A DNA stretch of 64,000 bases from Lentinus brumalis (taxonomy: Eukaryota; Basidiomycota; Agaricomycetes; Polyporales; Polyporaceae). A program made the position numbers and the translations under genes. The notes below the pieces were generated by a model. It was not told the DNA's origin and searched no databases. It was given only the letters and a program-made list of their open reading frames with translations. This document shows, in pieces, positions 41,209-53,336 of this stretch (position 1 is its first letter; the number at the start of each line of letters is the position of its first letter). The stretch lies in contig MARA01000017.1 in NCBI GenBank assembly GCA_001792895.1, positions 124,001-188,000 of the forward strand, read 5' to 3'.

Positions 41209-43372
41209 TCAATATCCCATCACTAGATTCCGCAACCTCTCGTAGTCCGGGGTACCGAGACCAGTGACCTATGGCAGATGCGCATCATCAGCACACGGTT
41301 GGACCCATTGACAGGACAGCACACTCACCGCGTCCCACCCCTTCACCGCCGGAAATCCGCGCGTCCCACACCCAGGGTTCCTCCCGTCGCTCACGTCATT
41401 GAACACCCTCCTGCCCCGTGCCTCTCCTCCTCCTCCGCCGCATAATAGAACAACGAGTTTACCCACCCGAGCGTCGACTTCCCCTCTCTCAGCCGCTCGT
41501 CATTCAGCAGCCCAATCATGCTCGCAAACACCGGCGCAGCCGCGCTCGTGCCCCGTGCCAAACGCGCCTTCCCCGCAACGTACACCGCGTACCCCGTCCC
41601 CTGCACCGCGACGTCCGGGAACGCGCGCCCAGACGCATTGAACCGTCCGTCCAGCTCTCCGTACGCCGGATCGGCCTTGACAGCGCCGAGGTACGCACGC
41701 ACCGCGCTGTCCTGCCATGCCGGCCGCGGGAAGATGTTCGAGAAGCCCCCGGACGAGTACGGCGCCGCCCGCTCGGGGTTGATGCCCTCCGTCGCTCCGA
41801 CCGAGGTCACACTGCGAGTGTCATAGAGCGTCAGCCCGGGGTCACGGCGCGTGCAAAGAGCGGTCGACATACAACGGACAGGTGCTCGGGAACCCGGGCA
41901 CGAACGACCCGCTGTCGCAGCGCTGGTCGGGGTTGAATGACCCGCCCGCGACCCCGCCGTCGCCCGAGGAGAAGATCACGGTCGTTCCGCGGGTGCCGAG
42001 CTGCGCATACGCGTCGCACAGAAACCTGTCCGTGCCCAGTCGCCCATGGTCAGTCCTACACCGCTGCAGACCGACGCAACGCCCTGGTGACAGACTCGCC
42101 TGACTACCTCAGCGTCATGCTGGCCCTCCCACTCGGTCTCGTCGAAGCCATAGCTGGTGGTGAGGACAGGCGGCGGGTGGTCCTCCTGAAGAAAGTGGTC
42201 GATGATATCCATGAACCCGAAGATCTCGTCGTCGTTCTGCCAGCCTACGGATACGAACCGCGTCGGCACCCGCGACGCAATGCCTACGGTGTACTGGGTA
42301 TCGAGGTTCTGTCGAGCATATCAGTCCGGAAGTGAACAGAGTACTCGCCCTGCCAGACTGGCTCCATGTCACATACCGCTTCGGACGTGCCCACCCCGAC
42401 GAGTTTGCCTGCATCGATCGCCTCCTCACCAAACGTTGCATTCCATATATCCGGTCGTTCCTCACGAAGGAAGAGCTGGTAGCATGTCCGTCAGTACGCT
42501 CAAGCCACAGGAACAAGCAACTCACCCTTAGATCGGTCTTGTTCGCAACCTCGCTCCCAAAGGCACTGACAGCAATCTCATTCCCGGCGGCGGTAGCTGG
42601 AGAAGCAGGAATGTGGTAAAGAGCTTGCAAACAGCTAGGCGTAATCTTGTGGGCGCAGGAAGGCGGGACATCGGAGGTTGCCTCTGTGCGTCTTGCTTTT
42701 GGCGAGGCAGCAATCTCGAAGATTGGACCATGACGCCTCATTGGCGAATGGAACCTATCGAAAAGATGAGGAGAGGCAGTGGCATCACTACGTTGGACTC
42801 ATACTTACTGGGTAGTTGGGTAGATGAATCTGACGTAGTCCTCCACATCCTCTGGCAAGGCGTATGACAGCGTGCGCACCGTCGTGCTGTTGGATGGCTT
42901 GTGCATGAACTCGGTGTATTCAGCATTCAGCAAAGCGTTCGCGGCTACAACCGGGACCTGAATACGCCAGGACTCTCCAGAGGGAGAGGTCGCCACAGGC
43001 GTGATGTTGTGGCTCCCCAACCAACTAGCCACAGCCGCCTGGCCTTGAGACGTAGGCGCGACGAATCGCGCCACCTGTCATCCATCTCGACATGAGTGAG
43101 TGAGATGAGATGATGGAGCGGACACTCACTTCAGCTTTCGACAGGTGCTGACCGTATTTCGGATTGGCCGGGTGGCTAACTTCCCCAAGAACTGCGTGGA
43201 GTCCGGCACGATCGGTAGATTGCAGCCCAATCACCAGAGTTAACATCATGTCTGCAGGAGCAGCCTGGACAGGCTCGAAGTCATGCGGCAGGGTTCTCGA
43301 CCTGCGCATCGCACCCTTGGAGACAGAAACGAAAAACAGCAGGGCGAATACGAGCGAGCATCGCAGCAACAT
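41209..43372 (-). CDS. Secreted S53 peptidase (sedolisin / tripeptidyl peptidase type)
   Basis: An acid serine-carboxyl peptidase of extracellular protein breakdown. Start ATG 43372 with a signal peptide (MLLRCSLVFALLFFVSVSKG). An activation prodomain follows (HPANPKYGQHLSKAEV, then NITPVATSPSGESWRI). Catalytic Glu and Asp lie in SEA + NLDTQYTVGIAS across a splice. Further landmarks are SYGFDETEW, the oxyanion Asp in TTVIFSSGDGGVAG, PVTSVGA-type sequence, and the Ser in RGTSAAAPVFASMIGLLNDE. The C-terminal calcium site NDVSDGRNPGCGTRGFPAVK precedes WDA+VTGLGTPD, ending at TGA 41209-41211. Several 50-70 bp introns. All catalytic residues are present. TTATAA at 43428-43433 may be its TATA element. 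Confidence 0.92.
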
Positions 43373-44644
43373 AGCGAAGCTTAGGAACCGGGAGGTGGGG
43401 ACGAGACGGGACTACGATCGATTCTCGTTATAAGTGGGCGAGCCAGACCGCGAGCGAGCTGGTCATGGGCTCACTTTCCTTCGCCGACGCCCCTCGGACA
43501 TGCGAATACGCAGGGCGCGGACGGGATCATAGCACGATCCGCTGCACGAGCCGTAGAAGTCTAAGATACCGACCGAATGCCGCTTGCAGGCAACGCGCTG
43601 CCTCTGTGAATGATTGCAGGCCCAACCTGGGAAGCAGCAAATAGCACGCCAAGGGTCACGCGTGGGGCTTCCAAGTCATCAGTCGTACAGATGACGCTCG
43701 GTACGGCGGACGTTATTCCCGTTTACGAACCTGTCACTCACCTTGGAGTATAAGTAGCATTGCCAAATAGTATCTAGTACCGGACGAAGAAGCATGAACC
43801 CGATATCGTCGGTAGATACTGATACTGGTTTAAGCGTTTCGCACCTGCCTTTGACGTACGAGCCGTGAAGAGCTCATATGTAGTTTCCACTACCTGAAGG
43901 AGTGACAGAGACTCTCAGCCATGGGACGTGCGTGCACGCAGACTCACAAGCCACTTAAAGCTGGATCGAGAGAGTTGAGGTACCTGCCGTGTGACCAGTC
44001 GTGCACTGAATAGCAAGCATTCCGACACTGTGAGCTGTTCATTACTGTTGAGTATCGCCCCAGAGAGGAGGAGGAGGAGGAGGAGGAGGAGGAGGAAGAA
44101 GAGCGTAGCGACGAAGCGCCCATCGTGCCTCGCGTGCATGTGATCGTGACGCGTCTGGTCCCGTGCCCTTAACGCGTCGCGTCTCTGGAACCTGCGGCGT
44201 CCACCGGTCCAGGTTGCTAGACTTCAGACTCCAGTATGTGGTCCTGCAGGTTGTCCTTTAGAGAAGGCGCGTCGTCGTCAATTAGCAGGCTTTGGATCGA
44301 CGTTCATATATGTACTAGTACAATCAGAGTCAGACGGACCTCGATGGCAGTCGTGGCCGCAGGCTCGGGAGATATAAGCACGGGTAGTCATAGTATGGAT
44401 TCAATGACAGTAGACAGTGGTAGACAGATGAGGTAGACGGAGCAGTGATGTGTCATTGCGAGTATACAAGGCGTGGATTGTGGTATACCTAGGGTAAAGC
44501 AGCAGTGGATGATATGGGGGTTATCACGAGCAGGGCAGCCCGTGCTCCAGCTTGAAAAAATGGCGATAGATATGGTGTGATAGATGTCGAGGAGCCAAAA
44601 ACCATTGAGCGAGAAACTTGAGGGAAGACATGACCTGCGATTGT
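43373..44644. other. Long intergenic region
   Basis: It contains the S53 peptidase promoter at its left end and a GAG microsatellite at 44065-44100. I found no coding signal. Confidence 0.5.
44065..44100. repeat. (GAG)n microsatellite
   Basis: About eleven GAG/GAA units in intergenic DNA. Confidence 0.9.
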
Positions 44645-45447
44645 TCAAGGATGTGGCGTAGCTTGGCCCATAAGTCGTGCCGCGCAATCGTAGCACGTCG
44701 TAAGCTCCCTGCAAACGTCCACGCCAAAGGACCCGGAACGCGCGACCACCACGCAGACGACCATGCACACTATCAGCGCCGCCCCATCCACCAGCGAAAC
44801 GCACACGCAACAACGCACCTATCAGGAATCTCAAACGCACAGTTCCGACACACCGTCCTCTCGCACCCGGGCAGCACCCCGTCCTCCTGCTTCTCCTTGC
44901 CTAACTCTCCCTCTCCGTCGCCGGTATGTCCGCGTCCTTCATCGTCATCCTCTGCATCGTCCCGATCGCTCATCTTCCTCCTCCGCCCGGCCATCGGGGT
45001 GGCGCCGCCCCGAGAGCCGTGTTCGTATGCAGAGCGAGCGCAGGTCGCCTCAAAAATGCCAGTGGCATTGGCAGCTTTGCGAAAGAATCCGGTGTTGAAG
45101 TCATGGTAGGTGGCAGACACGGAAGGCATCCATTGCAGGTCCTAGAACAGATCACGCATGTCGCTGCATGGCATCTGTGTACGCAGTGAAACATCAGTGT
45201 CTGTCAGATCCACCACCGGGAGCACTACGCACCGTGCACACTGGACAAGCTGGCCCTGCTTCAACCCAAAGAACGCCCTGTGGCAAGAGGCGCACACCGT
45301 TGCTGTCTTCAGGTGATTTGCAGTCGCACAGGCGGGCAGTAGCCAAGAGTCCTGCTTGGCAGCTGGGGGAGGAGGATGTGCAAGCTTCCTTCTCTTCATC
45401 AGATGCATCCGGCGACCAGGGGGTACGGGAGAGCCAGACGAGAGCAT
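44645..45447 (-). CDS. Cysteine-rich, probably zinc-binding protein
   Basis: Start ATG 45447 (MLSSGSPVPPGRRMHLMKRR). Exon 1 ends in CASCHRAFFGLKQGQLVQCA, and after a 50-60 bp intron the frame continues as RCHAATCVICSRTCNG. Next come the acidic DRDDAEDDDEGRGHTGD segment and PGCERTVCRNCAFEIPD. A last exon gives ELTTCYDCAARLMGQATPHP-stop at 44645-44647. The result is four regularly spaced Cys pairs (CxxC...CxRC...CxxC...CxxC...CxxC), consistent with a treble-clef-like zinc module found in uncharacterised basidiomycete proteins. The splice between CNGCLP and the acidic segment is inferred (44-bp intron). A nuclear or DNA-binding role is possible but unproven. Confidence 0.7.
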
Positions 45448-45545
45448 GTTGGTGTCGAGAGATGCAAGAGTGAAAGTGAAGGTTGGTGAAAGCGTTTGTC
45501 TCAGATCTGGCCAGTAACCAATGCATGCGTGCTCACGGAGCACGC

Positions 45546-45553
45546 AAAAAAAA
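45546..45553 (-). terminator. Pol III terminator of tRNA-Gly
   Basis: Eight consecutive T on the minus strand (A run on the plus strand), about 18 bases after the tRNA 3' end. Confidence 0.75.
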
Positions 45554-45571
45554 TATGGCAGCATTGCCCTA

Positions 45572-45651
45572 TACACCGAACGGGAATCGAACCCGTGCCG
45601 CTTGCTACCTCAAATGGAAGGCAAGCATGATAACCACTTCACCATCGGTGT
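45572..45651 (-). tRNA. tRNA-Gly (TCC) with an 8-nt intron
   Basis: The 80-nt minus-strand sequence folds as a cloverleaf. The acceptor stem is ACACCGA/TCGGTGT with discriminator A. The D arm is GTGA-AGTGGTTA-TCAT, with one G-T pair. The anticodon stem is CTTGC/GCAAG. The T arm is ACGGG-TTCGATT-CCCGT and contains the B box. The loop reads CTTCCA, then TTTGAGGT, then A; with the canonical intron position after base 37 this gives anticodon TCC and an 8-base intron. CCA is not encoded, as expected in eukaryotes. Confidence 0.93.
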
Positions 45652-45823
45652 GTGACTGAATGCCTAAATACACGAATATAGGGTATGTCTACGTGCCACT
45701 CTCGGTAGTCGCAGTACCTATTTAGCCACCCTCCAAGTCCCACTGGAGTCTGGGAGTGGCTCAGTGCTCTACATTCGAAGTTAACTAGTTAACCCTCACC
45801 TCCTCCTCGCCCGCCTCCCCACG

Positions 45824-46746
45824 ATGAAGAACAAGAACAAAGCAACCAAGTTCCCCGTAGTACGCCGTTCCTCTTCTTCAGCTGTCTCCCGCCTGCTCAC
45901 CAATTAGCCCTTCTTGTCCCCGCGATCGTCCCTGCGCGCACCTCCATGCCCTCCTCCCACCCTCGTCGACCTCCACCGGAACCCGGCCGCCCTACCAGGC
46001 GCGCATAAAGCGCATCATGCAGAAGGACGAGGAGGTCGGCAAGGTCGCGCAAGCCACGCCCGTCGTCATCTGTGCGTGTCCCGCTAGTCCTGTGTGCTTC
46101 GTCGCGCCCGCTCCATCCTGACCGCCCTCCACACACGCATCCGTCCTGTCGCAGCAAAGGCATTAGAGCTCTTCCTCGCCATGATCGTAGAGGAGGCCAG
46201 CAACGTCACGATTGACCGCGGGTCGAAGCGCGTCGAGGCATACCATCTGTACGTCTCCTCCCTTCTTGCCGCCACCTTCCCACTGCTCCCTCGTTCTACC
46301 CACTCGCGCCCCCGCCACCTTTCTCGTTCCGCATCCGTCCGTGACGCACCGCTCATCACTCCCCTCCCTGCAGCAAGCATGCAATCGAGACCGTCGACAT
46401 GCTCGACTTCCTCAAAGAGATCGTCCAAGCCGTCCCCGACCCCTCTGCCGGCGGCACCATCGACATCGATTCCGAGAACGCCGAGGGCCGCAGCAAGAAG
46501 CGCGGCAAGGGCAGGGCCAAGAAGGAACTCGACGCCGACGACGCCGACGTGGAGAAGCCCGCCCCCAAGCGCAGGCGGCGGAAGGCTGCGCCGAAGAACA
46601 AGGACCGGGACGAGGAGGACGAGGAGAAGGACGAGGACGGCGAGCTGGACGCGGAGGACGACGACGACTACGACGGCGCCCCCGCACGCAACCGCAACGG
46701 GCGCCGTGCCCGGCGAGACGACGAAGACGACGACTGGGAGGGCTAG
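45824..46746 (+). CDS. BUR6: Negative cofactor 2 alpha subunit (DRAP1/Bur6)
   Basis: NC2-alpha pairs with NC2-beta through histone folds and binds TBP on DNA, repressing or tuning RNA polymerase II initiation. Start MKNKNKATKFPV (45824-45859), then ARIKRIMQKDEEVGKVAQAT from 45999, then KALELFLAMIVEEASNVTID and RVEAYHLKHAIETVDMLDFL. This is a complete H2A-like fold at about residues 10-85. The tail is long, basic then acidic (KKRGKGRAKKELDADDADVE, ending DDEDDDWEG at 46746). The first intron (45860-45998) is 139 bp, longer than usual here. The KFPVARIKRIMQ start separates it from Dpb3-type and NF-YC proteins. Confidence 0.9.
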
Positions 46747-47209
46747 CCGACGTACGTGGTGTGCATCTCGCTTGCTGCTGTACTTGTGATAGGCTTCTGT
46801 TGTACGGTGTACGAGTACTGGTTTGTGTTCGCTGTGGTCGATTACATATGAAGCGCGTTGTGTGTACTGTACATACCCGTCGAGCTATGGTAGTGCTGTG
46901 GTTCTACTCCGACTCCGCTTGGCGTTGCCCCAGTCCACATTCATACCAGCAATGTATGACTGGCAGTCTCATCACAGCACCGAGCAGCCTTGTGGCGAGC
47001 GCATCGCGTCACGACCAACAAGCCGCATCATCGAACTTGTAAAACGCGGCGGCAGGATTGTGCCAGTCCCAGCAGCCGACTGTCGAGGGGGAGTACTCAC
47101 CTGGAGATACCTTGCGCAGGGAGCGTCGCGACGCCGTCAGCAGCAGAGCAAAACAAGCAGGATGAGATTAGGAACGCGATATACAGGTAACAGATCCCAA
47201 GGAAGGCGA
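46747..47209. other. Intergenic, convergent 3' ends
   Basis: It lies between the stops of BUR6 (+) and the uS7m gene (-). No gene signal is seen. Confidence 0.6.
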
Positions 47210-47961
47210 TCAACCCGAATTCGACCTGGGGACCCTCGGTGGCCGGACGACGTTCCCTCTGCACAAAACCAACAGCAGGCGCACCAGACACCCATCAGCC
47301 ACCTCCCACCCCAAAGCAACACGCAACCAACCACGCACCTATGCAGCACCGCGAGCTTATGCACGGCCTCCTTATGCTTCAACACCTGACTGTCCCCCTT
47401 CACGATCGCAATGACCTCCCTCGCCAGCCGCTCCTCCTCGTGCCGCCCGCCCCGCTTCTTGCTCTCCTCGATGATCCACTTCAGCGCCTGCCACGCCCGC
47501 TGCCGGTCGTTCAGCGGGATCGGGAACACAAACTGCTTCGCCGCCCGCTTGAAGCTCCTGCAGCGCAGCAGCGGCTCCGCCGCGACGATCGCCTGCCGCA
47601 GGATCGGCATCGGCGGGGCCTTCGTGAACGCGTGGATGTGCAGCAGCATCCGCGTGATCTTGCGCGACGCCTCCTGCCGCTTCCCGTGCCGCATCACCAT
47701 CGACGTGAACAGGTGCAGCAGCGGGTCCTCGGCTGGCGGGATGTGGATCACGGCCGCGTCCGTGGCGTGGGGGAGGATGGACGTGGAGGCGGAGGCAGAG
47801 GGGGCCGCTGGTGTTTGGATAGTAACGCTGGACAGAGCCCCGTTCTCCGCCGCGCCGGGCAGGGTCGAGGATGCGCTCTCCGTGGCCAGTCTTCGCGCGT
47901 TCACTGCAACCGCAGGACGGAACGCGAACCGTGTCGCCGCAGTTCTGATGCTGGCAAACAT
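47210..47961 (-). CDS. RSM7: Mitochondrial ribosomal protein uS7m
   Basis: A small-subunit mitoribosome protein binding the 3' domain of 16S-like rRNA. Exon 1 (47339-47961) begins MFASIRTAATRFAFRPAVAV with an Arg-rich, acid-poor mitochondrial presequence. The S7 core follows: DPLLHLFTSMVMRHGKRQEA, RMLLHIHAFTKAPPMPILRQ, CRSFKRAAKQFVFPIPLNDR, WALKW-type helix (AWQALKWIIEESKKRGGRHE) and EEERLAREVIAIVKG. The second exon (47210-47258) is short and gives GNVVRPPRVPRSNSG-stop, 223 aa in total. The last exon is inferred from phase; an unspliced frame runs on to 47137 but would include the GTGCGT intron. Confidence 0.88.
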
Positions 47962-48417
47962 AGCAGCTGTCAGAAGTAGTCAGAGCCAGTACAGCCAGAA
48001 GAGACAGCGTTGCACACCGGAGCTAGAGTCGTCCCGGCGCGACACAGGTGGTCGGGGTAGAGAGCAAGTGCGGACTCGGGCGAGCGCTGGACAGCAAAAG
48101 GCCGCAAATCCACATTTGGAAGCTGAAGCGCCGGTGAGACATCTGCTCTCATGTCCACGAAGTTATTTACTTCATTTTGAGAACCACAACGACGCACGCT
48201 ACCACGGGATTCAATGACTCTCTAGTCTCGCCGTCCGATTTCGAATTGTCCTGGCCGACACGTATGGACGTTTCACTCAAAAGCTCACTATGCTGACATC
48301 GTTTTCCTAATGGTAGCGGCGGCTGACGTCATGGGACCCGTACTCAGGAGGCTGGAGGCATACATATAAGACTTTAACCTCTAGATCCGTGTTTCACGTC
48401 ACATTCCTCATTCCCAG
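47962..48417. other. Divergent promoter region of uS7m and the HNH gene
   Basis: The two genes start outward from here. CATATAAG at 48363-48370, 48 bp before the HNH gene start codon, is a plausible TATA element. No other feature was found. Confidence 0.6.
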
Positions 48418-49678
48418 ATGGCTCAGTGGTTGTCCGAAGCTTGCCCCCTCCCTGACGAGCAGACGGCGCGGGACCATCTCCTCCGGGAGTTCCCCTGCCT
48501 TCAGAGGAGTGATGATGTCCTGGAGAACGTGATGGGCGTATACACCAAGGTCCTCCAGGCTGAGCGGGCAGCGGAGGAGGACCGTCTCGACCTCGTGCGC
48601 ACTCGCCTAGTTGGATACTTCATCCTCCATTCGCCAACTCCGAAAGCACTTGTCGCCTTCGCCGACGAACTGCGCTCCATCGCTGGTGGACCCGAGTTGT
48701 TCAACCACGCCTGTTATCGGCTCGGTGACGAAGTACTGGAACAATTCGTTCGTCCTTGTGAGTCACATTTCTTAGCGCATTCCCCGGTTGCAGCTGAAAA
48801 GTTTCTAGGGAGAGTGAGACGTTGCGATCAAATCACTCGCCATGTGGAGGGTCCCGGTTACCCGTCGGTCCTGGTGAAAACGGACGTGGAGGAGATGCTT
48901 CGGGAAGCCCCGCAGGATGCATTATACGCTCGCCTTGCCGTGCGTACGCAATCCTGCCTTCTTGTGTGCGTCGTGTTCTCATGTCGATACCGTGCAGGCG
49001 CTGCTCAGAGACTGTTACCGCTGCCAGGCCACAGGCTCGGTCGACTTTGACACAGCCGCTTTCACGCCAGGGCTTCGCGAGCGTGTCGATGCACGAGTGG
49101 ACGTGACGGACGTTCGCCACATCATCCCCGACTTCGACTACGACCCCTCTCACTGGAAGGACTCCCCCTGGTCAGTCGCACGCTCCACTGAGTGGCGACG
49201 ACACTGACTATGCAGCATCTGCCATTCATCAGCGAAACGAAATGCAGTGGAAGTTCTGGGAGAGGTTCGGCCATCCGGAGCTTCGCGCAGAGCTCTCCGG
49301 GAGGATGCACCGTCTGGAGAACGTAGTCACGTTGCGGGCGGACATATGCGAGATGGTGGACGATCTCCAGCTCTGCCTCAAGCCAGTGCAGGGTATTGTG
49401 AGTGTTCGCTGGCGTGCGTCCATCGTACGCGCACTGACAAGGACTTGGACGTGTTCATCCAGAAAGGCATCTTTAATATCTTCGTGTTCGGACGCAATGC
49501 GACTCGCTTCAAGGACCTGCACAGAATCCCCGATCAGAAGATGTTCTACATCAACAGTTCCGTGGACATCCCCAAACCGGAGCTCAAGTACTTCCGGATC
49601 TTGGCGACCTGCTGCTTCATCGCGAATCTGTCTGGCGCGATGGAGTACACCGACATGAGCTCCCGACTGGTGGAGTGA
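48418..49678 (+). CDS. Fungal HNH-nuclease-domain protein
   Basis: Start MAQWLSEACPLPDEQTARDH at 48418. The N-terminal helical region (EEDRLDLVRTRLVGYFILHS) resembles that of agaricomycete HNH proteins. After an intron comes ALLRDCYRCQATGSVDFDTA, like the RDxYRCxxTG start of the HNH fold, then DVTDVRHIIPDFDYDPSHW (first His), a segment with QWKFWERFG, HRLENVVTLRADICEMVDDL (central Asn) and LQLCLKPVQG. In relatives a His usually occupies the place of Cys in ADICEM, so the third metal-binding residue may be missing. A C-terminal exon (FIQKGIFNIFVFGRNATRF) ends at TGA 49678. Substrate and role are unknown; such genes are numerous in this group. Confidence 0.72.
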
Positions 49679-50441
49679 ACCAGCGACTCACTTATGTATG
49701 TTTATGTATGGCATCATCATCCGTCCCTATTGCTCGTTTTTGCATGCGGCCATTTTGCAGCCACCATTTGCCCTTTCCGTCTACATACGCCTTGTGATGT
49801 CTCCTGTAATGCTTACTATTCAGACACAATCGCACATCGTGCCTTCGTTCTGGGCTACAACCTGCGTCGCCGGAGCCCGCGAGACTCCCTGTCCTGTCTC
49901 GTGGATTCAAATCTGAATGTACTCTACCGTTCCGCACCTCAGTGACCCTCACTCGTCAAGGGCGCATACAGTGTCTATTCGTCTGCGATTCACGTACTCC
50001 GTGGATTGTGTACCGGGTCTAGATACGTAGGAACATCACTACTGTCGCTGCCCATGTTCTTGTCAACGGCCCTCACAATACCATGGATTGAAGCGAGGAT
50101 GATATCCATGGGCTTATGCAGGGCCAACCTGTGACTTGACAATCATATTCATTGCAGGAGCCAAGCTGTAGTCGACGACACATGCGAACGCCACATAAGC
50201 GGCACTTCGAACATACACACTGGGATCGCGGTAAGTACTACGACATCCGCCACTGCCGCCTCCGTCTACTCCTCCAGATCCATCGACAGCATATTTTGAG
50301 AGAAAGAGAACAAGTCCATTGGTCTTCACTGGCAATAAACCATAAAACAAGCCCCGCGCGCATCTTCGAAGGCCTGGACTATGATATTCTAGACACCCGC
50401 ACACCGCTCCCCGCGCTTCCTCGACGTTCTGCTCCCGACCG
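49679..50441. other. Intergenic, convergent 3' ends
   Basis: It lies between the HNH gene stop (+) and the glycogen synthase stop (-). Short open frames only; nothing is supported. Confidence 0.6.
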
Positions 50442-53336
50442 CTAGTGGCCGTTGACACCGTTCACCTGGCCGTCGTTGACGTGACTCAGAGCCGCATCCG
50501 CCTTGCGCAAGTCTCCTTCGCTCAGGCTGTTGTAGCGTCCGCCCCCAGGCGTGCTCGCACCAGACATGACCGAGTTCGCGCGCGACCGCACCTTCATCAC
50601 TAGCGGGAACGGGTAGCCCTCCTCCTCGTCGTCCTGTGACGGCCACTGCATCCCGCGGTAATCGCTCGTGCCAAGAGCTTGCATCTATCACCGCACGGGT
50701 CAGAAAGCTCAAAAGCAGGTCAGGGGCGCGAGGGAGACGTACCTCCTCAGTGAGGGTGCCAATGTCCCCTGGAGTTGCGATGCCCGACATTTTGAACCGC
50801 GGGCTCGCAGGAACGCTGATCGGCAGTGTCATCCGCTCCATGCCGAAGTCGAACTCCTCCTCCTCGCCCTCACCGCCATGGCCGTAGAACGCGTCAGGGT
50901 ACGCGCGGCGCAGGGCAAGTTGGCGCGCCTTCGAGTACTCGATACCCAAGTTCTTCCAGTCGAGCAGCGGGCTGAGACGCTCGACACGGTTGCGTTGGTT
51001 GATGCGCTGCCGCCGCGTCTTCTGGCAGAACGAGAACATGTAGTCCGTAAGCTGGTTGACGGAGTCCTCAACGGACTGTGAGCGACGGTCGACGATGTAG
51101 CAACCCTCGTCCTGCGGTCGGTCGATGAGGTCTTGCAAGAAGCAGCCGAATCCGGAGAGGTTCGTCGTCACGGAGGGAATGCCCATCTGTCAATCTCATG
51201 TTCGTCATACAGGAACATTGGGTAGTGAAGATCTTCACTTACGACTGTGCACTCCGCAGGAGTGTACCCCCATGGCTCGTAGTAACTCGGGAAGACACCC
51301 AAATGGCACCCGCGGACAAACTCCTCGTAGTCCATGCCCAGAATCGGGTTGTTGCTGTTGAGGAAGTCAGGGTGGAATACAACCTTGACCCGGTCGGATG
51401 AGGCATTGAACAGCTGCACTCGACGAATCTGGTTGAGAATAGGGTCGGTTGAATCGTCGGCCATGTTGTGAGTTGTCACCGGGGGAAGGGAATTACGCTT
51501 GAGAGCGAATATGCGCCGCTTGAGCAAAACCTTGTCCTCGTCGGACAAGAGGTCGCCCGGCGTCGGAAGGGTTGCGTGCTCACTACAAGACTGAGTATCC
51601 CATCGACAGCGCAGGAGGAAGCCAGACGCACCCGTTTGAGCTCATAGCGTGCTCGAAGAGGCGCGCGCCGATGCGGTTCTGGATCTCCGTGACGGTGTCC
51701 CGCAGCTGTTTGGTAACAGCCTGACCTTTCAATGCATCGATCGTGTACGAGTGCGTCGCTGCGGGCATGATAATGAATGCAACGACGGTGACTTTCGAGC
51801 CAGCCTTCTTGAGACGGTAGTTTAGACCTGGAATGACGTCGTGAGCGCTCGACTGAGAAGCTGCACTGTGCCGACTTACGTGCCAAGGACTCGATGAACA
51901 TGTCAACACCCTTATTGCGGTACTCGTAGCGACCAGCGGTGAACATCTAACCGGACCATCAGTAAATGAACGCGCCAGAGAGATGACATGCGCACATATA
52001 ATGTGTTGTCGAGGTCGAAATCGTAGTGACCATAGAAGTGTCCGCGAATGAAATCGTTGATCTTGGCTTTGGCTGTTGAATGCAGATTCTGGAACTCGTG
52101 CATTGCCTGGAACTTGACCACATTGAGACCGTTCGGCAAAACGCCATCTGGCTTGCGCTTCAGCAAGTGCTCGCTCTCGTAGGCCGTGATATGCGAAACA
52201 GTCGTGAACACGTCAGCACAGTGCGCGGAGGAGCGCTCGATGCAGTATCTGTGGTAGATACCACGCTTGCCGGCCTCGTGATCGACGTCGAAGTATTGCA
52301 GGTTGTTGTAGAAGTCCACAGAGCCAGCGCACAAGTACCGGCCGAGGAGGGTCGCGTGAGTCGTGAAGACGGTCGTGACGTCGACATGGCGTTTGCGGCA
52401 GAGAGGAATGGCGAGGCCGGCCTGCCACTCGTGGAAGTGGGCGATCACGGCCTTCTCGAGCTGGCGCGCGACGTACTGTGGGGAGGAGACATGTCAGCGA
52501 ACCTCCTGGAGACGTACAAGAAGACACAAGATGCATCGAGCGCGTTCGCATCTCTGCTCGTCGCGCCTGAACTTGGGTGCCAGAGATAGGGCGCGAGAAG
52601 CAGCGGGTGTTCACGTGCGTCCCGTGGGCACGATACGGGCAACCCGCAGCTGTCGAACCATTGCACGCGAGCGCGTCGAAAGGATTGGGCGCAGGGAAGG
52701 GTGGAGTTCAAATCGCCGTTGCCTTATGCGTAGACGAACTTCGCGTAAGTGGCGGGGATCCTCACGCCAAGGAGGCAAGGGACGCGTATGTTCCGAGTGC
52801 GGAGTTTCCGTGACTCATATTTGCACACTGGCATGCATGCAGGCGCGTAGATCCGAGCAGAGGACGCTCTGGAAAGAGAAAGCAAGACGCACCTCGCCAA
52901 GGAACCAAGCGACGATGTAGCCGAAAACGATGGTCTCGTTCGTTTCGTGGTCATTGGGCGGGGTAGGAATACCTGCGAGGTTCCAAAGATCGCCCTTCCA
53001 CTCGTCGAGGCGCGAGTACTGGCTGCCGGTGTCAAACAGAAGAACGTTGGGCGCGCCCTCGATGAGCCAGCGTCCGTAGAGGATTTTAACACCGGCCTGG
53101 CGCATCACGTCGAGGGTGGCGGCGAGGTGGGGGTCAGTGGGCTCCTGTGCCTCGACCTCCATGGGTGCGGTCTTGTACGAGAGCGGGCCTATGAGGGTGT
53201 AGCGGTCGCCGAACTCTTGGACGGTGACGGGGACCTTGGTCTTGATGACGGTGTAGATACCGCCGACCTTGTTGGCGACCTCCCATGCGCACTCGAAGAG
53301 GAGGGGGTTGCGGACGTCGCGCTTGATGTCAGACAT
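50442..53336 (-). CDS. GSY1: Glycogen synthase
   Basis: A GT3 UDP-glucose-dependent glycogen synthase, cytosolic. Start [20 protein letters not shown] at 53336, then the donor loop [20 protein letters not shown]. Further family motifs are [50 protein letters not shown] and [16 protein letters not shown], which carries the EPxG catalytic signature and runs across an intron into [14 protein letters not shown]. The arginine cluster [20 protein letters not shown] is the glucose-6-phosphate/phosphorylation switch. The C-terminal tail has Ser/Thr-Pro sites ([28 protein letters not shown]), as expected for control by phosphorylation. About 8 introns; length near 700 aa, usual for the family. Confidence 0.95.
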
